Below, piece after piece: positions 38,212 through 50,856 of a DNA stretch of 64,000 bases; position 1 is the first letter of the stretch; each line of letters starts with the position of its first letter. The notes beneath the pieces were generated by a model that was given only the letters and a program-made list of their open reading frames with translations, did no database searches and was not told where the DNA came from. Origin of the DNA: Hofstenia miamia (Eukaryota > Xenacoelomorpha > Acoela); assembly GCA_004352715.1 (NCBI GenBank), contig SCFE01000079.1, forward strand, positions 607,952-671,951, read 5' to 3'. A program made the position numbers and the translations under genes.

Positions 38212-39496
38212 CCTCGTTGCAAAAAAAATGGCCACGGCCTGTAGATTTCAAAACACGAATAATTCCCTAATAAGGCATTTAGCTAAAAATTTCTCAAAGC
38301 GAACATGGTAGACAAACGTCTCTAGATTCAATTGGTAGCACACACAACACGATTACTTTGCAAAGTACCTGTCAACAGTTAGTTTTGCCTTGCACAACTG
38401 CAATGAATCAGTCAAAGCGAGACACACTTGAATTTCTGTACAAGCACGTGTCAACGGACCGCGAATTTTTGCGACCATGTTCTGCAATGAACGGCCGAAC
38501 TTTTCGTAGGAATATTAAAAAGTTGGAAGAAGGTGGGACGTTACAAAGGGAGCGGGGAAGTGGCCGACCCCTAAAAATCACTGGAAACGAGAAGAAGCGA
38601 CTTACGCAATTTGCCTTGAAAAATCCGGCATTTTCAACGAAAGAGGTAAGAGAAGTTTTTGTTCAGAAGACAGGGATCCAGGTTGACCAGTCAACTGTAT
38701 ACAGAACCCTACGGACTGCTGGCGTTACTAAAAAACTGGGAAAAATTGTCCCTCAAATTACCGAAAACCATAAGCGGAAACGTTTGGAGTTCGCTTCCTG
38801 CTGGAAAAGCTATCCATTTGAGGACGTCTTCCTATCTGACGAATGTGTGATCCAGCTCTATCGGAATAAGGTGGCACTTTGGAGTCCGCGGGGGAAGAGA
38901 GTGCGAAAACCGTTTCCAAAGTTTTCCCCCAAAATCATGGTTTGGGGTGCTCTCTCATATCGAAGTTTTTACCTCGTAATTTTGGAACAAGGAACTATCA
39001 ACAGTCAAAAATATTGCCAGATCGTCCAGAAATTTGCTATGGAGCATGCTAACTTGGTTTATCCCGATGGGTGGATTTTGGAGCAAGATGGTGCGACTCC
39101 TCACACATCAAGGCAAACTCGTGAGTTTTTGGAGGAAAATTCTATCCAAATCTTACAATGGCCGCCAAATTCCCCGGATATTAATCCAGTAGAGAACGTT
39201 TGGAATATCTTAAAAACAAATATTGAGAAGAGAATGCCAAAAACCAAGCTGGAATTGATCGAATTTGTTCGAAATGCAGAGCACGAGATAACCCCTGAAG
39301 TAAGAAGAAATTTAATGTCTTCCATTTCTGGACGTTTGGAGCGCTGCATAGGAAACAACGGAGCTCTAGTGGAAAACTGAATTAGTTGTATGTAGTGTGT
39401 CCATTTACCTTTGTTTCACTGAATATTTGTTTTCACATGTATATAAGTATATTGGTAATATACGATTTTCCAGTGGCCATTTTTTTGCAATGAAGT
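38212..39496 (+). mobile_element. Complete Tc1-like transposon, 1.29 kb
   Basis: Inverted ends CCTCGTTGCAAAAAAAATGG and CTTCATTGCAAAAAAATGG (right end complemented), each followed by CCAC, lie next to TA dinucleotides at 38210-38211 and 39497-39498. This is the usual TA target site. One intact transposase gene fills the inside. The structure is that of an autonomous or recently active element. Confidence 0.88.
38403..39380 (+). CDS. Tc1-like transposase, DD34E, intact (325 aa)
   Basis: It is a cut-and-paste transposase that acts on the inverted ends of its own element. I start at ATG 38403; the frame is open further upstream, but only from a TTG. Residues about 5-60 form a helix-turn-helix, followed by a GRP box (RGSGRPL, about 51-57) and a second helix-turn-helix to about 115. 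The catalytic residues are D146 (LSDECVIQL), D229 (LEQDGATPHTS) and E264 (PDINPVENVW), with 34 residues between the last two. The length is normal for the family and there are no stops or frameshifts. It is inserted in dsh intron 4 on the opposite strand from dsh. GC content is higher than in the flanks, as expected for a recent arrival. Confidence 0.95.
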   Translation: MNQSKRDTLEFLYKHVSTDREFLRPCSAMNGRTFRRNIKKLEEGGTLQRERGSGRPLKITGNEKKRLTQFALKNPAFSTKEVREVFVQKTGIQVDQSTVYRTLRTAGVTKKLGKIVPQITENHKRKRLEFASCWKSYPFEDVFLSDECVIQLYRNKVALWSPRGKRVRKPFPKFSPKIMVWGALSYRSFYLVILEQGTINSQKYCQIVQKFAMEHANLVYPDGWILEQDGATPHTSRQTREFLEENSIQILQWPPNSPDINPVENVWNILKTNIEKRMPKTKLELIEFVRNAEHEITPEVRRNLMSSISGRLERCIGNNGALVEN

Positions 39497-40069
39497 ATAC
39501 TTTTCTAATTTTCAATTTCGAATCTACAATTTCAGTGTTACGATTATGAGAAGTATCTATCATGCCAAATTTTGGTGGAACAAACCGACAAATTAAAGAA
39601 AACCTTTGACAAATATAAAAATGGGCCAAGTTGGCAATAATTTAAATGGGCCGGAACCGCACCTGACTTGGGCTTAAATTTTAAGGCCATGTTCTTCTCT
39701 GCCTCATATCTGGATAATGTAGCATAAAGCAACGGCTGACCAATTATGCTCTACCAAAATAGCCTTATATTTCGCATAAATATGCTGTCTTAACTATTAA
39801 ATTACACTGTATCATAAATTCATGTATAATTCTTCATCAGCACATAAAAGTAGGTAACAACGCAAAGAACTGAAGGGCAAGCGCTTAAAAATGCTTTCTC
39901 GGTTTTCCTGGATTGCATCAACGTTTGTCCAAGCTTGAAATGAAAGAATTTTATTAACCACATACGTCTATATTATTTAACTAAACTTGAATATTTAAAG
40001 TTACTTAGGTATTGCTTGTCTAATAGAATATAAAATATTTGAATTTAAAATATATTAATGTGAAGCTTA

Positions 40070-40551
40070 AGGTGTGTCCCACTATCGACTTTTATCATCT
40101 GTCAAGAAATCGGCTGATAAAAGTCGATAGTCTGAACGCTCCATCCGATTTTTTGGCAAACCAGCCAAATTACTGTCATCTGATAATTTATCAGCTGATA
40201 AAAGTCGATAGTCTGAACGGTACTAAAACTAGTCGAATAGCTACTTGAAACTAATTGCTTACTTCTCAAGTAGGGAACAGACTTCCAAAACGTAAATTAT
40301 TGTGGTTGAAATATTTCAACTTCAAAATATGCAAACATCGTTTACATTCCAATGCAAACCAATCCATAAACAGATGTTGTTGTTTTTCATACTGTCAATC
40401 AAAAGATGATAATTTATCATCTGATAAAAAATCGATAGTCTGAACGCTCTTCCAACTCCGCTTTTTCTGATAAAAAATCGCCAATGTGAACGAAAATAAT
40501 TGCATTTTCGATTAAAATCTGCTGATAAAAGTCGATAGTGGGAACACACCT
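40070..40551. mobile_element. 482-bp MITE with TTA target duplication
   Basis: The left end AGGTGTGTCCCACTATCGAC and the complement of the right end AGGTGTGTTCCCACTATCGA (both followed by CTTTTATCA-type sequence) are inverted repeats of about 28 bases. TTA flanks both sides (40067-40069 and 40552-40554). Inside, the motif CTGATAAAAGTCGATAGTCT with trailing GAACG recurs near 40115, 40195 and, in variant form, 40420 and 40470. The three-base TTA duplication points to PIF/Harbinger mobilisation. No ORF is present. Confidence 0.82.
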
Positions 40552-42979
40552 TTACGCGATTATACATGGATGCGACACTGTTTCAAGTTTAGGCCGACAC
40601 TAATCAAAAAGTGTCAGGGGAAGTATTAGTATTTATTGAAAGTACACCTAGTATGCATAGTTTTGATTGCTTTCTAATATTGAATAATTGAATTGCAATT
40701 CTCTCATTAAATGAATAATTCTGAGCTATTGGGATTATTTCATGCCATATTTCAATGCACCATAAATTATTCTACCTTGATTTATGTTATTTTATGTTTA
40801 TGTTTTAAGCATAATTGATTGGACCATCCTATAGGATATATAAAAAACAACAACGTATGGAATAGGTGATATATATCATGAAATCACACAATAGTTTGAT
40901 ATACATATACACGTATACATACTTGTACATAACCTTATATGCGGATGTGTATTAGCAAAATCAATATATTACAACATCCTAGATTTTTTAAAACACTGTA
41001 CCAAGAGATTATTGTTCTTGCTATAAAATGATTACTAACGATAGCAATTGGATCTTTGTACAAGAGACACTAATTCTTAACTGTGAAATAGGTTAATGAG
41101 AATTGGAAGAATGTTGATGAGAAGAAATGCTTTCGTCATTAAAATTTTAAATTCTGAAATCTAGACATTAATGTCTATACCTATATCATTTAATTCAACA
41201 ACGATGAGCACATGCCTTTTTGTGAGAATTCAAACCAGAATAATAATACATTTAACTAAGTATAAAACTGCCCTAAATGGTTAGTTTGTTGATAATTTTG
41301 AAAAACAATGTCAAGAACAGGAGTAACATACATCTTGAAAAGAGGACCTATGATGATATTTTTGCCTCTGGTCGATACGAGTAAACCTTTCAAAATTCTA
41401 GTTGAGTCGAGTTTGGAGTCGGATTTTGATTTCAAGTCTGTCTACGCACATAGGCTTCTCAATATCATAAATACAATAAAAATTATCAACTGTTTTCCAG
41501 CACTAACAATGAATTCTAGCAGGTATGTACGTTTGACACTAATAATTAGTAATTATAGATATAGCATTAACCTACCAATGCTAGGCATTAAATTTAGGTA
41601 AGGAACTCCTGTCAACTATCATTTGAAAAAAGTAAGCAGTTTTTCATCAACTTGAAAACGTCATTTTTTAGCTTAAATTTTATAAATGAATAGAAAGTGC
41701 AAATATTCATGTTAATACTTTAAAACATACGATCATTTGCTAGACAATATGGGCCAGGACGATTTCTTTGTAGAAAGTTTTTTGAATCAGAAAATTATAT
41801 AAAGTTTTTTCAATTAGGGAAGCATACAATGTATTTTTTAAAAACAAATGAACACTGTCAATGTTTAAATTTAGAGTACTCGGACAGCCCTGCTTGAAAA
41901 TGATTGATAGTTTTCTACTAAGGAATTTTTACAAACAACTCTCTTAATTTCGTAACTCAGGAACTCCATTGCGAAGTAGGAAAACTCTAATATGACATCT
42001 TTGAAATTCCCGTTTACTAATGTTGAAATTATGTATTGAATTTTTTTTCGATTTTCTTTCAAAAACCGATTTCTGTACGAAACTACTTTCGTTTTGGTTA
42101 CGCGTATATTGGTTATCCTTGAGGTGACGGACTTCCAGAATTGGAGTTACAACTACCTTTCAACGCCAAAAAAGGGAAATACAATTGAAGTTATTTATAA
42201 ATAATTGAATTTTTGTATTTTCTAGAAACTAGAACCCAAACACTAGACAAAGAAAGATAAAAAATTGTCTCCGATCCCATAATGCACTAAAACTAGTAAA
42301 CAATACCCCGTTAAATCAATAAAATTAAACAATGCATATTTTAAACAATCAGCCAATAGTAAAAACCAATTTTAAACAAGCGCATGAAGGATTAAAGAAA
42401 TTGTTACATTGAGAAATTGATTGTCGACAATAAAATAATTAAGGAATGAGGTAAATAGAGAACAAGTACTAGGTTCAAATAGTGAACAGTGAAAATGGAA
42501 AGATTTGTACTGAAAATATATTGCTCGCCTGTAGCGAGCTGTTAACAGACAGTGGCAGAGAAGTGAGTGACGGATGATTTAGCTGAGAAAATGGGAAACG
42601 TCGATGAGTAATCGACCCCTGGGTGTGATACATTAATGAATTCAACACTTATCGCCAATTGAAAACAATATGAAATCGTGTGAAAAGAGCAACCCACATG
42701 GCGGCGCTACTAATCAGACGGTGGTAATCACAGCTAACCTTTCACTATATAATGATATGATAGCAAATCAGAATTTAAATTTTCTACCAATTTCATAACT
42801 TAACAAAAACAGTAACTAAAAGGAAAGCAAAACAAAGGTAATGTGCACATTTGAAATATTGTAACATGAATTTTAAGAGATCATGATATTTCTTCCATTC
42901 TTTGTGGGGTTCTGTCAACTAATATAACTTTTGCTTTTTAGTTTACTTTCTATGTTCTATTTTGATGATAAAGTTTTTA

Positions 42980-43930
42980 TCAGAATTATTGCTATTACTG
43001 CCTCTTTTCTTCTCAACTTGACGTTCGTATGAACCTCACCTTTGGATACACCCGTTTCAGAGATTCTGAAAGCTTTGCTTAAGACTATAGTTGCACCTAA
43101 CAATGCAGTCTTCACTACGACCGCACCTCCCCACGTTGGAAAGCTTAATTCCTCAAAATACCTTAATTATTTACTACTCTTAGTGCCCCAACTATTACTG
43201 GGATTATATAACTTTTTGAACTACACATTATCAATTTCTGCAAACAGCTCTCTTTATGTGTCTGTCCATCTTCCTCTTGATTTCAACATTTCTGCATTCT
43301 GGTACTGATAACATGTTTATCATTTTCTTACGCATTCCTCGCTATGTATGACTCCTTGCCTCAATAACCTTGTTTTCCCATGTTGAAATCTCACAGTATC
43401 TTCACTTTCTGTTCCTCTGACTCCATATTGTATATGCTCATAGAATTTACTTCCTGCTTATAAACCTACAAGATCCCATCATACGGCCTACTTTGCTGTA
43501 GCTAAATTCACACATTGTGTACAAACTTCACACAATTAAACAATATATTGTTCCCTCTTCTATCCATATGTAAATCCAGTCCTTCATGATTACTTGTTCC
43601 AGTGCTGTTTTTATCAAAAGTTCTGTAAATCTTTTCAGCATTGCTTTCAAATTTAAACAAATAAAACATTTTATAACATTTATGTTATGAAGTTGTGTCC
43701 AGAACATTAGCTTGACTGAGTGACTCTTCTATAAAAAAACTAATGCAATGATTATATTCAGTTAGTAGTGTTTGCAACTGCTTCCCAATTTTATTGAAAT
43801 TTCTTCTATGAAATACAAGATTCATAAAGGATTCGTTACACAACGAAGAGCGCTGTTACACCCACCTACAAAGCAGGTCGACAATGTGCTCATATAACCC
43901 TTCAACATTTTAATTTGGCATTGAAATATT
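42980..43930 (-). pseudogene. Decayed coding block of unknown origin
   Basis: Minus-strand translation gives a series of protein-like stretches in changing frames: NESFMNLVFHRRNFNKIGKQ near 43810, then NAEKIYRTFDKNSTGTSNHE near 43620, SKFYEHIQYGVRGTESEDTV near 43440 and FPTWGGAVVVKTALLGATIV near 43110. Stops and frameshifts separate them, so the product is dead. The plus-strand open frame at 43042-43308 is its shadow. I cannot place the family; an old transposon or an endogenous viral copy is possible. Confidence 0.5.
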
Positions 43931-45379
43931 TCCTAGAACATGCTTCATAATTTAAAACTAGAAAACAACCGATGGAATTCAATACTATAAATTCTCGCCA
44001 AAATTCAACCTATCGATCAACAAAACTCATAAACAATATCTTTTAATTACATTAGCCTGTCGCTTTTTATAATATACAGAACTTGGGCAAAGGTATATGA
44101 AATTGAAAATATGAATTTAATATTTAATGATTGACGATATTATTTAAACAAAATTCCACTTAATTTGTTTGTGGGAATAAACTGATGGGTGATAAACAAG
44201 GAGAAATGTAACTGTCCCACTTTAAATGCAAACTTGAACGAGAACGTTGTTAAAGTAACCGATAAGAGTAAGCGATAAAATAAATTGTTATACTTTACAC
44301 TGTTTTTGCCATTAATGACAATGAATGTATGAATGACTGTGGGTCTGGAAGATTAATTAACTTCATGTATCTCTAAAAATGGAAATACAGCGACGAATCT
44401 GATTAAGTATGAAATAAAATGGATTTGACTGCTGTTTTAAAAGAGTAACACTAAATGGTATATAATTGTGGGAGCTAATCAATTAAATTTCCAAGCAAAA
44501 CTTGCATGTGAAATACTCTCAGTAATAAAAATAATAATAAAAGTGAGAAAAATCTACAATTGAATGAATAGGATAACATATACACATACACATAGTATAA
44601 TCACAAGATTTTACATCAAGAATAGAATATCCTTCCAAACATATAAAGTATTTTTCGCCTATGTATATATATTTTTTTAACCAGTGTGTTTTGAATAAGT
44701 TATATGCAATATTCTCATGAGTTATGGATATTTTACAATAATTTTTGTCTATGATGTGAAAATTATAGATAAATCCGACTTCATGAAAATGAAATCTTAA
44801 TTACAGATAAAAAATGATTGAGGCTTCCAAAAATAACATGCCATGCAAGCATCAGCCCATCGCAAACCATAACGGAAAATCCACAGAAGAGATGAGTGCA
44901 GTCCTTTAATACACTCATTGCAAAAGTTTTTTGAAATTGCAATGTATTCGTGAATATTTAACCAAAAATATTTTAACACACCTGCTAAAGAGCGGATTAC
45001 TGCGGAAAAATTCCATGCATTGCGGTAATGAAAGCACAATGCTGTGGTTGGCGGTAAATTTTTTAATTTTGTGATCTGCTCATCTCTAATCTACCGATAT
45101 AATGAAAATTCATGTATGCCTAAACATTGGAATTGGGATGGCTAATGTGTACTAACATTAATTCACATTGTTAGAATTATATTTGCTAATAATTCAGTTT
45201 ATGTTGAATAGACTTTTAAACCATGTGGCCCTATGCAAGTATTAAATTTTGAACATAGCAATATATTAGTTGAATTCTATGGTAAATTTTCTGAATGACT
45301 ATGGATACCAGTGAATGACTGCATTTCTAAGAAAATTTAAACATAACTGCCAATGTAATCAAAATTAGCTAAATTTTAA

Positions 45380-45651
45380 CAGGTTTTTATTATTAAAAAA
45401 AACATTTTAAACGTTTCTTCTATTAAAAACTGTTTTAAAACGCCTGAGAAATTAACAAAAAACCGATTTTTCATGAAAAGCTATATTTTTCTTCATGACC
45501 GTTTGGACCAAGGTCCATTTTCGGCGTTTTTCATGCAAAAGACGGTTTCGCAGCGGAATGTAATACACAGCTCGCTTGATATGTTTACTTATACATTACA
45601 TTGCAAAAAACAATGACAACTACAACAACATGTTTAGTTTTGCCAACCCTG
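45380..45651. mobile_element. Probable small hAT-like element
   Basis: The ends are CAGG... and ...CCAACCCTG, the right end matching the CAGGGTTGGC type seen at 24891. The flanks AATTTTAA (45372-45379) and AATTTTAG (45652-45659) agree at seven of eight bases. The two inverted ends have diverged a lot, so the call is tentative. Confidence 0.45.
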
Positions 45652-48600
45652 AATTTTAGCTTGAAGAATTAGTTCTTACTATTAGGGAAACATTAAGACA
45701 TGCTTAATATTAAGATATACATAGATTTTTATGATGAAATTGTTGATAATGAAAAGAGTAAAGCAGAAAATATTGAAAAAGAAAAACTTTAACTAAATTA
45801 ATTCTATTTGCTTAAGTAGACGATGTTCAAATTTAATTTGTGCGAGATGAAAGTGTCAAAAAGTTATCAGTTATGTACAATGCAGGCAAGCATCAATACA
45901 CACAACAATCACTCAAACATTCGCAGCAATTGACACTTGCTAACGCCCAGATGTGAGAGGTCCAAACACTCTCTGTTTAAATACCCATTAACTGAGTTTG
46001 CCAATCAAATATACAATTAAACGAGAGTTAAATTTAGCACGATATATTTAAGTTCTATTTGGGAAATTTAAGTCAGTCCATCTCCTGAAAAACAATATTG
46101 AATAATATTATTGGTTAGTCTACTAATGTCAACCAAATAATTTATCAAAACACTCGCAATTAATACATAAATACAATTTGTACACACCAATACGTCAATG
46201 ATAACAACGAAAGCAGAATTGAAGCAACAAAAACCATTTTCCAGTATCATACCAAAACAGATTATAAAATATTGGGAAACCTTTGTTGAAAAATTCGCAC
46301 GGAAATGTCTCGATTAACTTCGTTAATGCAACAACAATTATAGAGCACGAATCCAAAGCAAATTTTATTTACAATCGCTTGTTATTGGTCAAATAGAAAA
46401 AGGATAATTTAAAAAAACTTTCAAATGAAAATCATAAGTAATAATACAACTAAATTACTTCATTTTAAGTCAATTACAAAAGAAAAGAATCCATTAATTA
46501 AAAAGTTTAGCTGCGATGTCAATGGGGGATAAATTACAGCTGTATCATCTAGCAATAGTATTAAAAATCATTACAAAGCAAAAATCTCTCATTAAATTAA
46601 AGAGAAATGTGTTAAACTTTACTACAAAGATATTTTTAAACATGCTGTTGAAAGCAAAAAGAGGAAAATGAGAATATATGCAACACTATAGTCTTGAAAA
46701 ATAATAAACTGCCAAACATATAATTGTTTCAATTCAGTAAAGCAAACAATAAATTGATAAGTTAAAGTAAATAATAAATTCAACTTCCAAATTAAACGAT
46801 TGAAACATACAAGAAAATTTTAGCTTTCGAAAAATATGTGGCAATCATGAAAAATAGGAAGAGGGGAAGCAGTTCTTTTATAGCATATAGCTTAGACTTT
46901 CAACAAATTGAAATATCACGGTTCTTTACGTTTTGCATTGAAATCCTAAAATGTATTGGACAAAAACCATTTTTTTAGTTCCAGGGCTTTGATTTAATGT
47001 ATTTCACCTCAGAAAATGTTACTATATAGATGTAAATAAAATTTGCCTATTTATTTCATATCACGATTGTCTTCAGGTAAAAACTTGAAGTTAGGTTGTA
47101 TATGTGTTTGAAAGTGTGTATGTGTTCATAATGACGTAAGACTATTCTACTTTAGGAAGTAAGTTTCAAGAAATGTTAAATTTATAAACTTAGTAAAGTT
47201 GTAATCATTCAAATTATTGGCAATTTCTTTTATTCCGCTGTAATTGATGGAATAACTTTCCTCACTTACGATAAAATAGGCGGAGGCAACTGGCACATTA
47301 AATGAATGCATGAAATTATTCAAAAAAAAAATTGCTTGTGATACATGCTGGTAGAAGATTCACATTTTCTGTAAAAATCGATCCCGAATTGATAGGACAC
47401 ACTATGAAAGAAATAAAGACTCTATATTTGGCATTGACGATGGCACATTTCAATTTCTATTCGAAAGTGGCACATCGAAATATTGTAGTATTCAAATCTA
47501 AATTTCATATAATTCCAATGCAAAGGAATTTTATAATTTACATACATCAATAATATATACATCCGCGCATATTAGATGAGTGAAATGCTGAATTTCTGCC
47601 CTATGAGTCGGGTCGAATTGTGAGTCAAAATACCTGACCCGCTTGACACTATTGTCTATAATATATTGAGAAATTATTAATCAGCATTTCATATTTGTAA
47701 TACCACTGAAGTATTTAGTCCCCAAGAACCACACTGCTTGACCTCCCAGGAAAAACAATTAACGCTAAAGCCAATCGAAGTTGACCAATCAAATTTCAGT
47801 TAGTTATATTTCAGCAATTTTCATTGATTTTAATTCAGATTTGTTTCTTGAAAATCGGTTCATAACCATTTATAGTTCAATTTGCATAAAAAAAGTTATA
47901 AGTGTTTTTATTGAACAAGTACCTACTGACGTAAAGACTATGACGATATGTGAATGATAGAAGCTTTAAGCATTATATTTAATCAATAAGTCAAAAAATA
48001 AACACTCTCGGTAGAAATTATATCCTACACATGCCTTATTGTTATGTAACGATTGTTCAAAGTGGTCTTCTGAAGAATGTTTTGAGAACAACAAACAACT
48101 AAAATGTATGCCGCAATATTGTCAAAGCAAAGGCACAGAAATGAAAGGAAAAGACATTGACACGTTTTACATCAATCAAATGACTTAATAACCATTAGGA
48201 TTCTGCGAGACCAGAATATTATTGGTCACAGAACAAAACTGCTATTGTGACCAAAATTGGTAAACATTTGTAACATTTTTTAATCCATGGTACAAATTGT
48301 TTCATTTATAGTCAAAGGGTCAAGTTAGTCGCTGAAAATTTCATTTCCAGTCGCCTGGATCTGCTTGGTCAATAAAGAAATCATCAAATATATGTAAAGC
48401 ATCTCTTCTCAGCATTTTCAGAAAAATATTTCAAAACAAAAATTAATGGATGTAAAACACTGATTTTGAATGTGCCATGCCATTTTGTTCATTTCATGGA
48501 AACGTACCTATGAATATAAAATTGGAAGCATTGACAAAATTTTGCAATTGACAAACCACACTTGAAAAAACTAATAAGAAACAATTTCCAAAAATTGATA

Positions 48601-49139
48601 TTGTTGATCATGAATTGCCCCAATTCTAAATCTTGTGACAAGTAATTTAAATAACGACAAAATATTTACTTTGAAAGGTCAAGCTATTAGCAACTGCACT
48701 CTTCTCTCAGTTCAAAACCGTTTCGAATTCGTATACTATACATCCCTGCATATGCATATAGACAGAGTCCTACTATATATCATGAAGTCAATAAAGATTC
48801 TTCATTTATTGTCTATGTATAAAATTGTGAAAAACTAAGTGAAAATAGAAATTTAATAAATTGCTCATGCACACGGCTAATGTAAGTTGATATTCGTGAT
48901 ATGTTGACCCAAATGTTTAACTGTCTCTCATCGACTTAGCCACAATGAGTCATTATGAATTTCAACGGTCAATGGCATTGCGCCGTCTACAGTGAAAGAA
49001 AAAATATGAAATCAACGTGATTAAAGCATATTTTATAAACATGTTATTCACACCATAGTCCAATCGTTTCGGAACTAGGGAAGATAATGTACAGTAGCCA
49101 TTCAATGAAGTACATGGAATATGCTAAATGAAAGCTTAC

Positions 49140-49204
49140 CTCTTCTGGGATTAATGACGGACTCTGTTTCCGTGGTTGATAAATCATCGGGAGGTAACGG
49201 ACGA
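49140..49204 (-). CDS. dsh: dishevelled exon 4: linker with TETESV motif
   Basis: Sixty-five bases encode RPLPPDDLSTTETESVINPR and a further Arg. The TETESV core matches the TETES-V/L-V segment followed by basic residues seen in vertebrate Dvl proteins. Acceptor TTTTTTAG and donor G|GTAAGC are both good. The exon is isolated between introns of 3.9 and 19.4 kb and was identified by motif plus phase. Confidence 0.9.
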
Positions 49205-50856
49205 CTAAAAAACCACATTATTAACAACAACCAGCCCTTCTATTATTTTAACAGATAATTCCAAAGTACAGCGTTTGATAACAAGCGACCAAACGACGTA
49301 ATCACACCGCTGTCTAGACTCCCACAAAATAATATACAATGCCTTCGTTTATAACACGTCATGCACAATTTTTAATCACCTGGCACTCGACAGCTATAAT
49401 TTCCCGCGTCGAATCAATCGCTGCATACAAGTGGTGGTGACAAGTGCAATATAAACAAGAGCAAACAAAAACAAACTAACAAAGACTAGAAACAATTATC
49501 CCTTCCCTTGCACTGACAGATTAATAAACTGGAAAATTCGATTTGGGACGGACACATGCTATTCAACTTATGAAACAAGTGATTGACCTGAGCAATGCAT
49601 TGTGATTGCGGCAAGTAGAGAAAATGTTGAAAACATTTATAATAGTCAATAAAAATCCATTTTAAAATGCAGCATATATTTCGTTATTCAGTTAATAAAT
49701 TATGTTGAATATATTTTATAAACCCATATAACTGATGTATGTATTATCGCTTTTTAAATTTCAAGTAAACTAAATGATTGCAATGCAATTTGCTAATACA
49801 AATCTCTCCTCTGCAATGACGGCTTTACAAATATATTCAAAAAGAAATCTATATTGCGCACGTCATAAAAAACTTGCTTTCTGTTACTGTAATAATGTCA
49901 TTTTGGATTGTCTTAAAGTCTGAGTTAGAGGTCAAATTAAGCACGAATTTCTCTTTCAGATATTTAGGATACACTAAGGTTTAATTAGGGAGGCCTAAAT
50001 GCAAAATTATCACATGATTGGGTAGTGTAAAATTTGATGAGTAATTCAGGGCAAAATTTTATGCCGAAAAAACGCTCAATATCAACATAATATTCTATTC
50101 AGGTAAATACAGCGGTAGGAGTTCTTTTGTGAATCGACGAAATGATAGCAGCGTAAATATATTTTCCTGGCCTATTTGCAACCGTGAGGATGATGCATCT
50201 GTAAAATAAAGGCACCAATTAAAAATAAAAAATTTAGTTAAATTTACACATGTAAATTGGACAAAATGCAAAATTAAGTTGATGATAATTGTAACGTGAG
50301 ATTGAAATGCGATTTGTCACTCTGCACATAGTTAGCAGTTAATCACACCAAATTCGAAAACGGTAGTCTAAAATTAAAAAATTAAGCTTCACAAAAAAAA
50401 CTGATTTTCAAATCGTAACAAAGTTTGAAAATTGTTAATAATGACATTTCTAGGACAAACTGTTGCAGAAATACCTGCCAGTAAAGCCACTTTCGTTTAT
50501 CTTTTTACAACGATGTAGCTTATTATTTTACTATTTGGAAATGTATTTGAATAAAATCACCCTACAGATATCTTAAAATACCTATTCAGGCATTGCTTAA
50601 TCATTTTTGATGCCGCATGGTATTTAATACGAATTCTTAATTAGACCGAAAAACGGTGAAAATGTATATAATAATTCAGTTTTCTATAACGTTGATTACG
50701 TTTTTATTGTATGCTGAATATATTGATATGCGAAATTGACTTTAATATGTCATTTATTTTATAATTAAAAATCAAAGGTTTTGAAAACGCGATCTAAAAA
50801 ATTTTCAGCCCCTAATGAAAATTGAATTAATTGACTAAGATTTCGATAATTGATTA

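Larger units (their letters stand above)
38063..39701. mobile_element. hAT-like non-autonomous element split by a Tc1-like insertion
   Basis: The left end CAGAGATGGACATGGGCC and the complement of the right end (CAGAGAAGAACATGGCC) match at 15 of 17-18 positions. The outer eight-base flanks are CCTTATAT (38055-38062) and CCTCATAT (39702-39709), seven of eight identical. GGGCCGGG-type motifs lie near both ends. Without the inserted element it would be about 350 bp with no coding capacity. Confidence 0.75.
29695..49139 (-). other. dsh intron 4 (19.4 kb)
   Basis: This is the longest intron in the window. It holds the nested Tc1/hAT elements (38063-39701), a MITE (40070-40551), a decayed coding block (42980-43930) and a small hAT-like repeat (45380-45651). 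Most of 29910-38060 and 45660-49139 shows nothing I can name. Confidence 0.85.

Noticed and set aside
38358-38402. Upstream extension of the Tc1 transposase
   Set aside because: It has no ATG; the first ATG at 38403 gives the usual family length.
43042-43308. 88-codon plus-strand ORF
   Set aside because: The opposite strand reads more like protein; this frame is its shadow.
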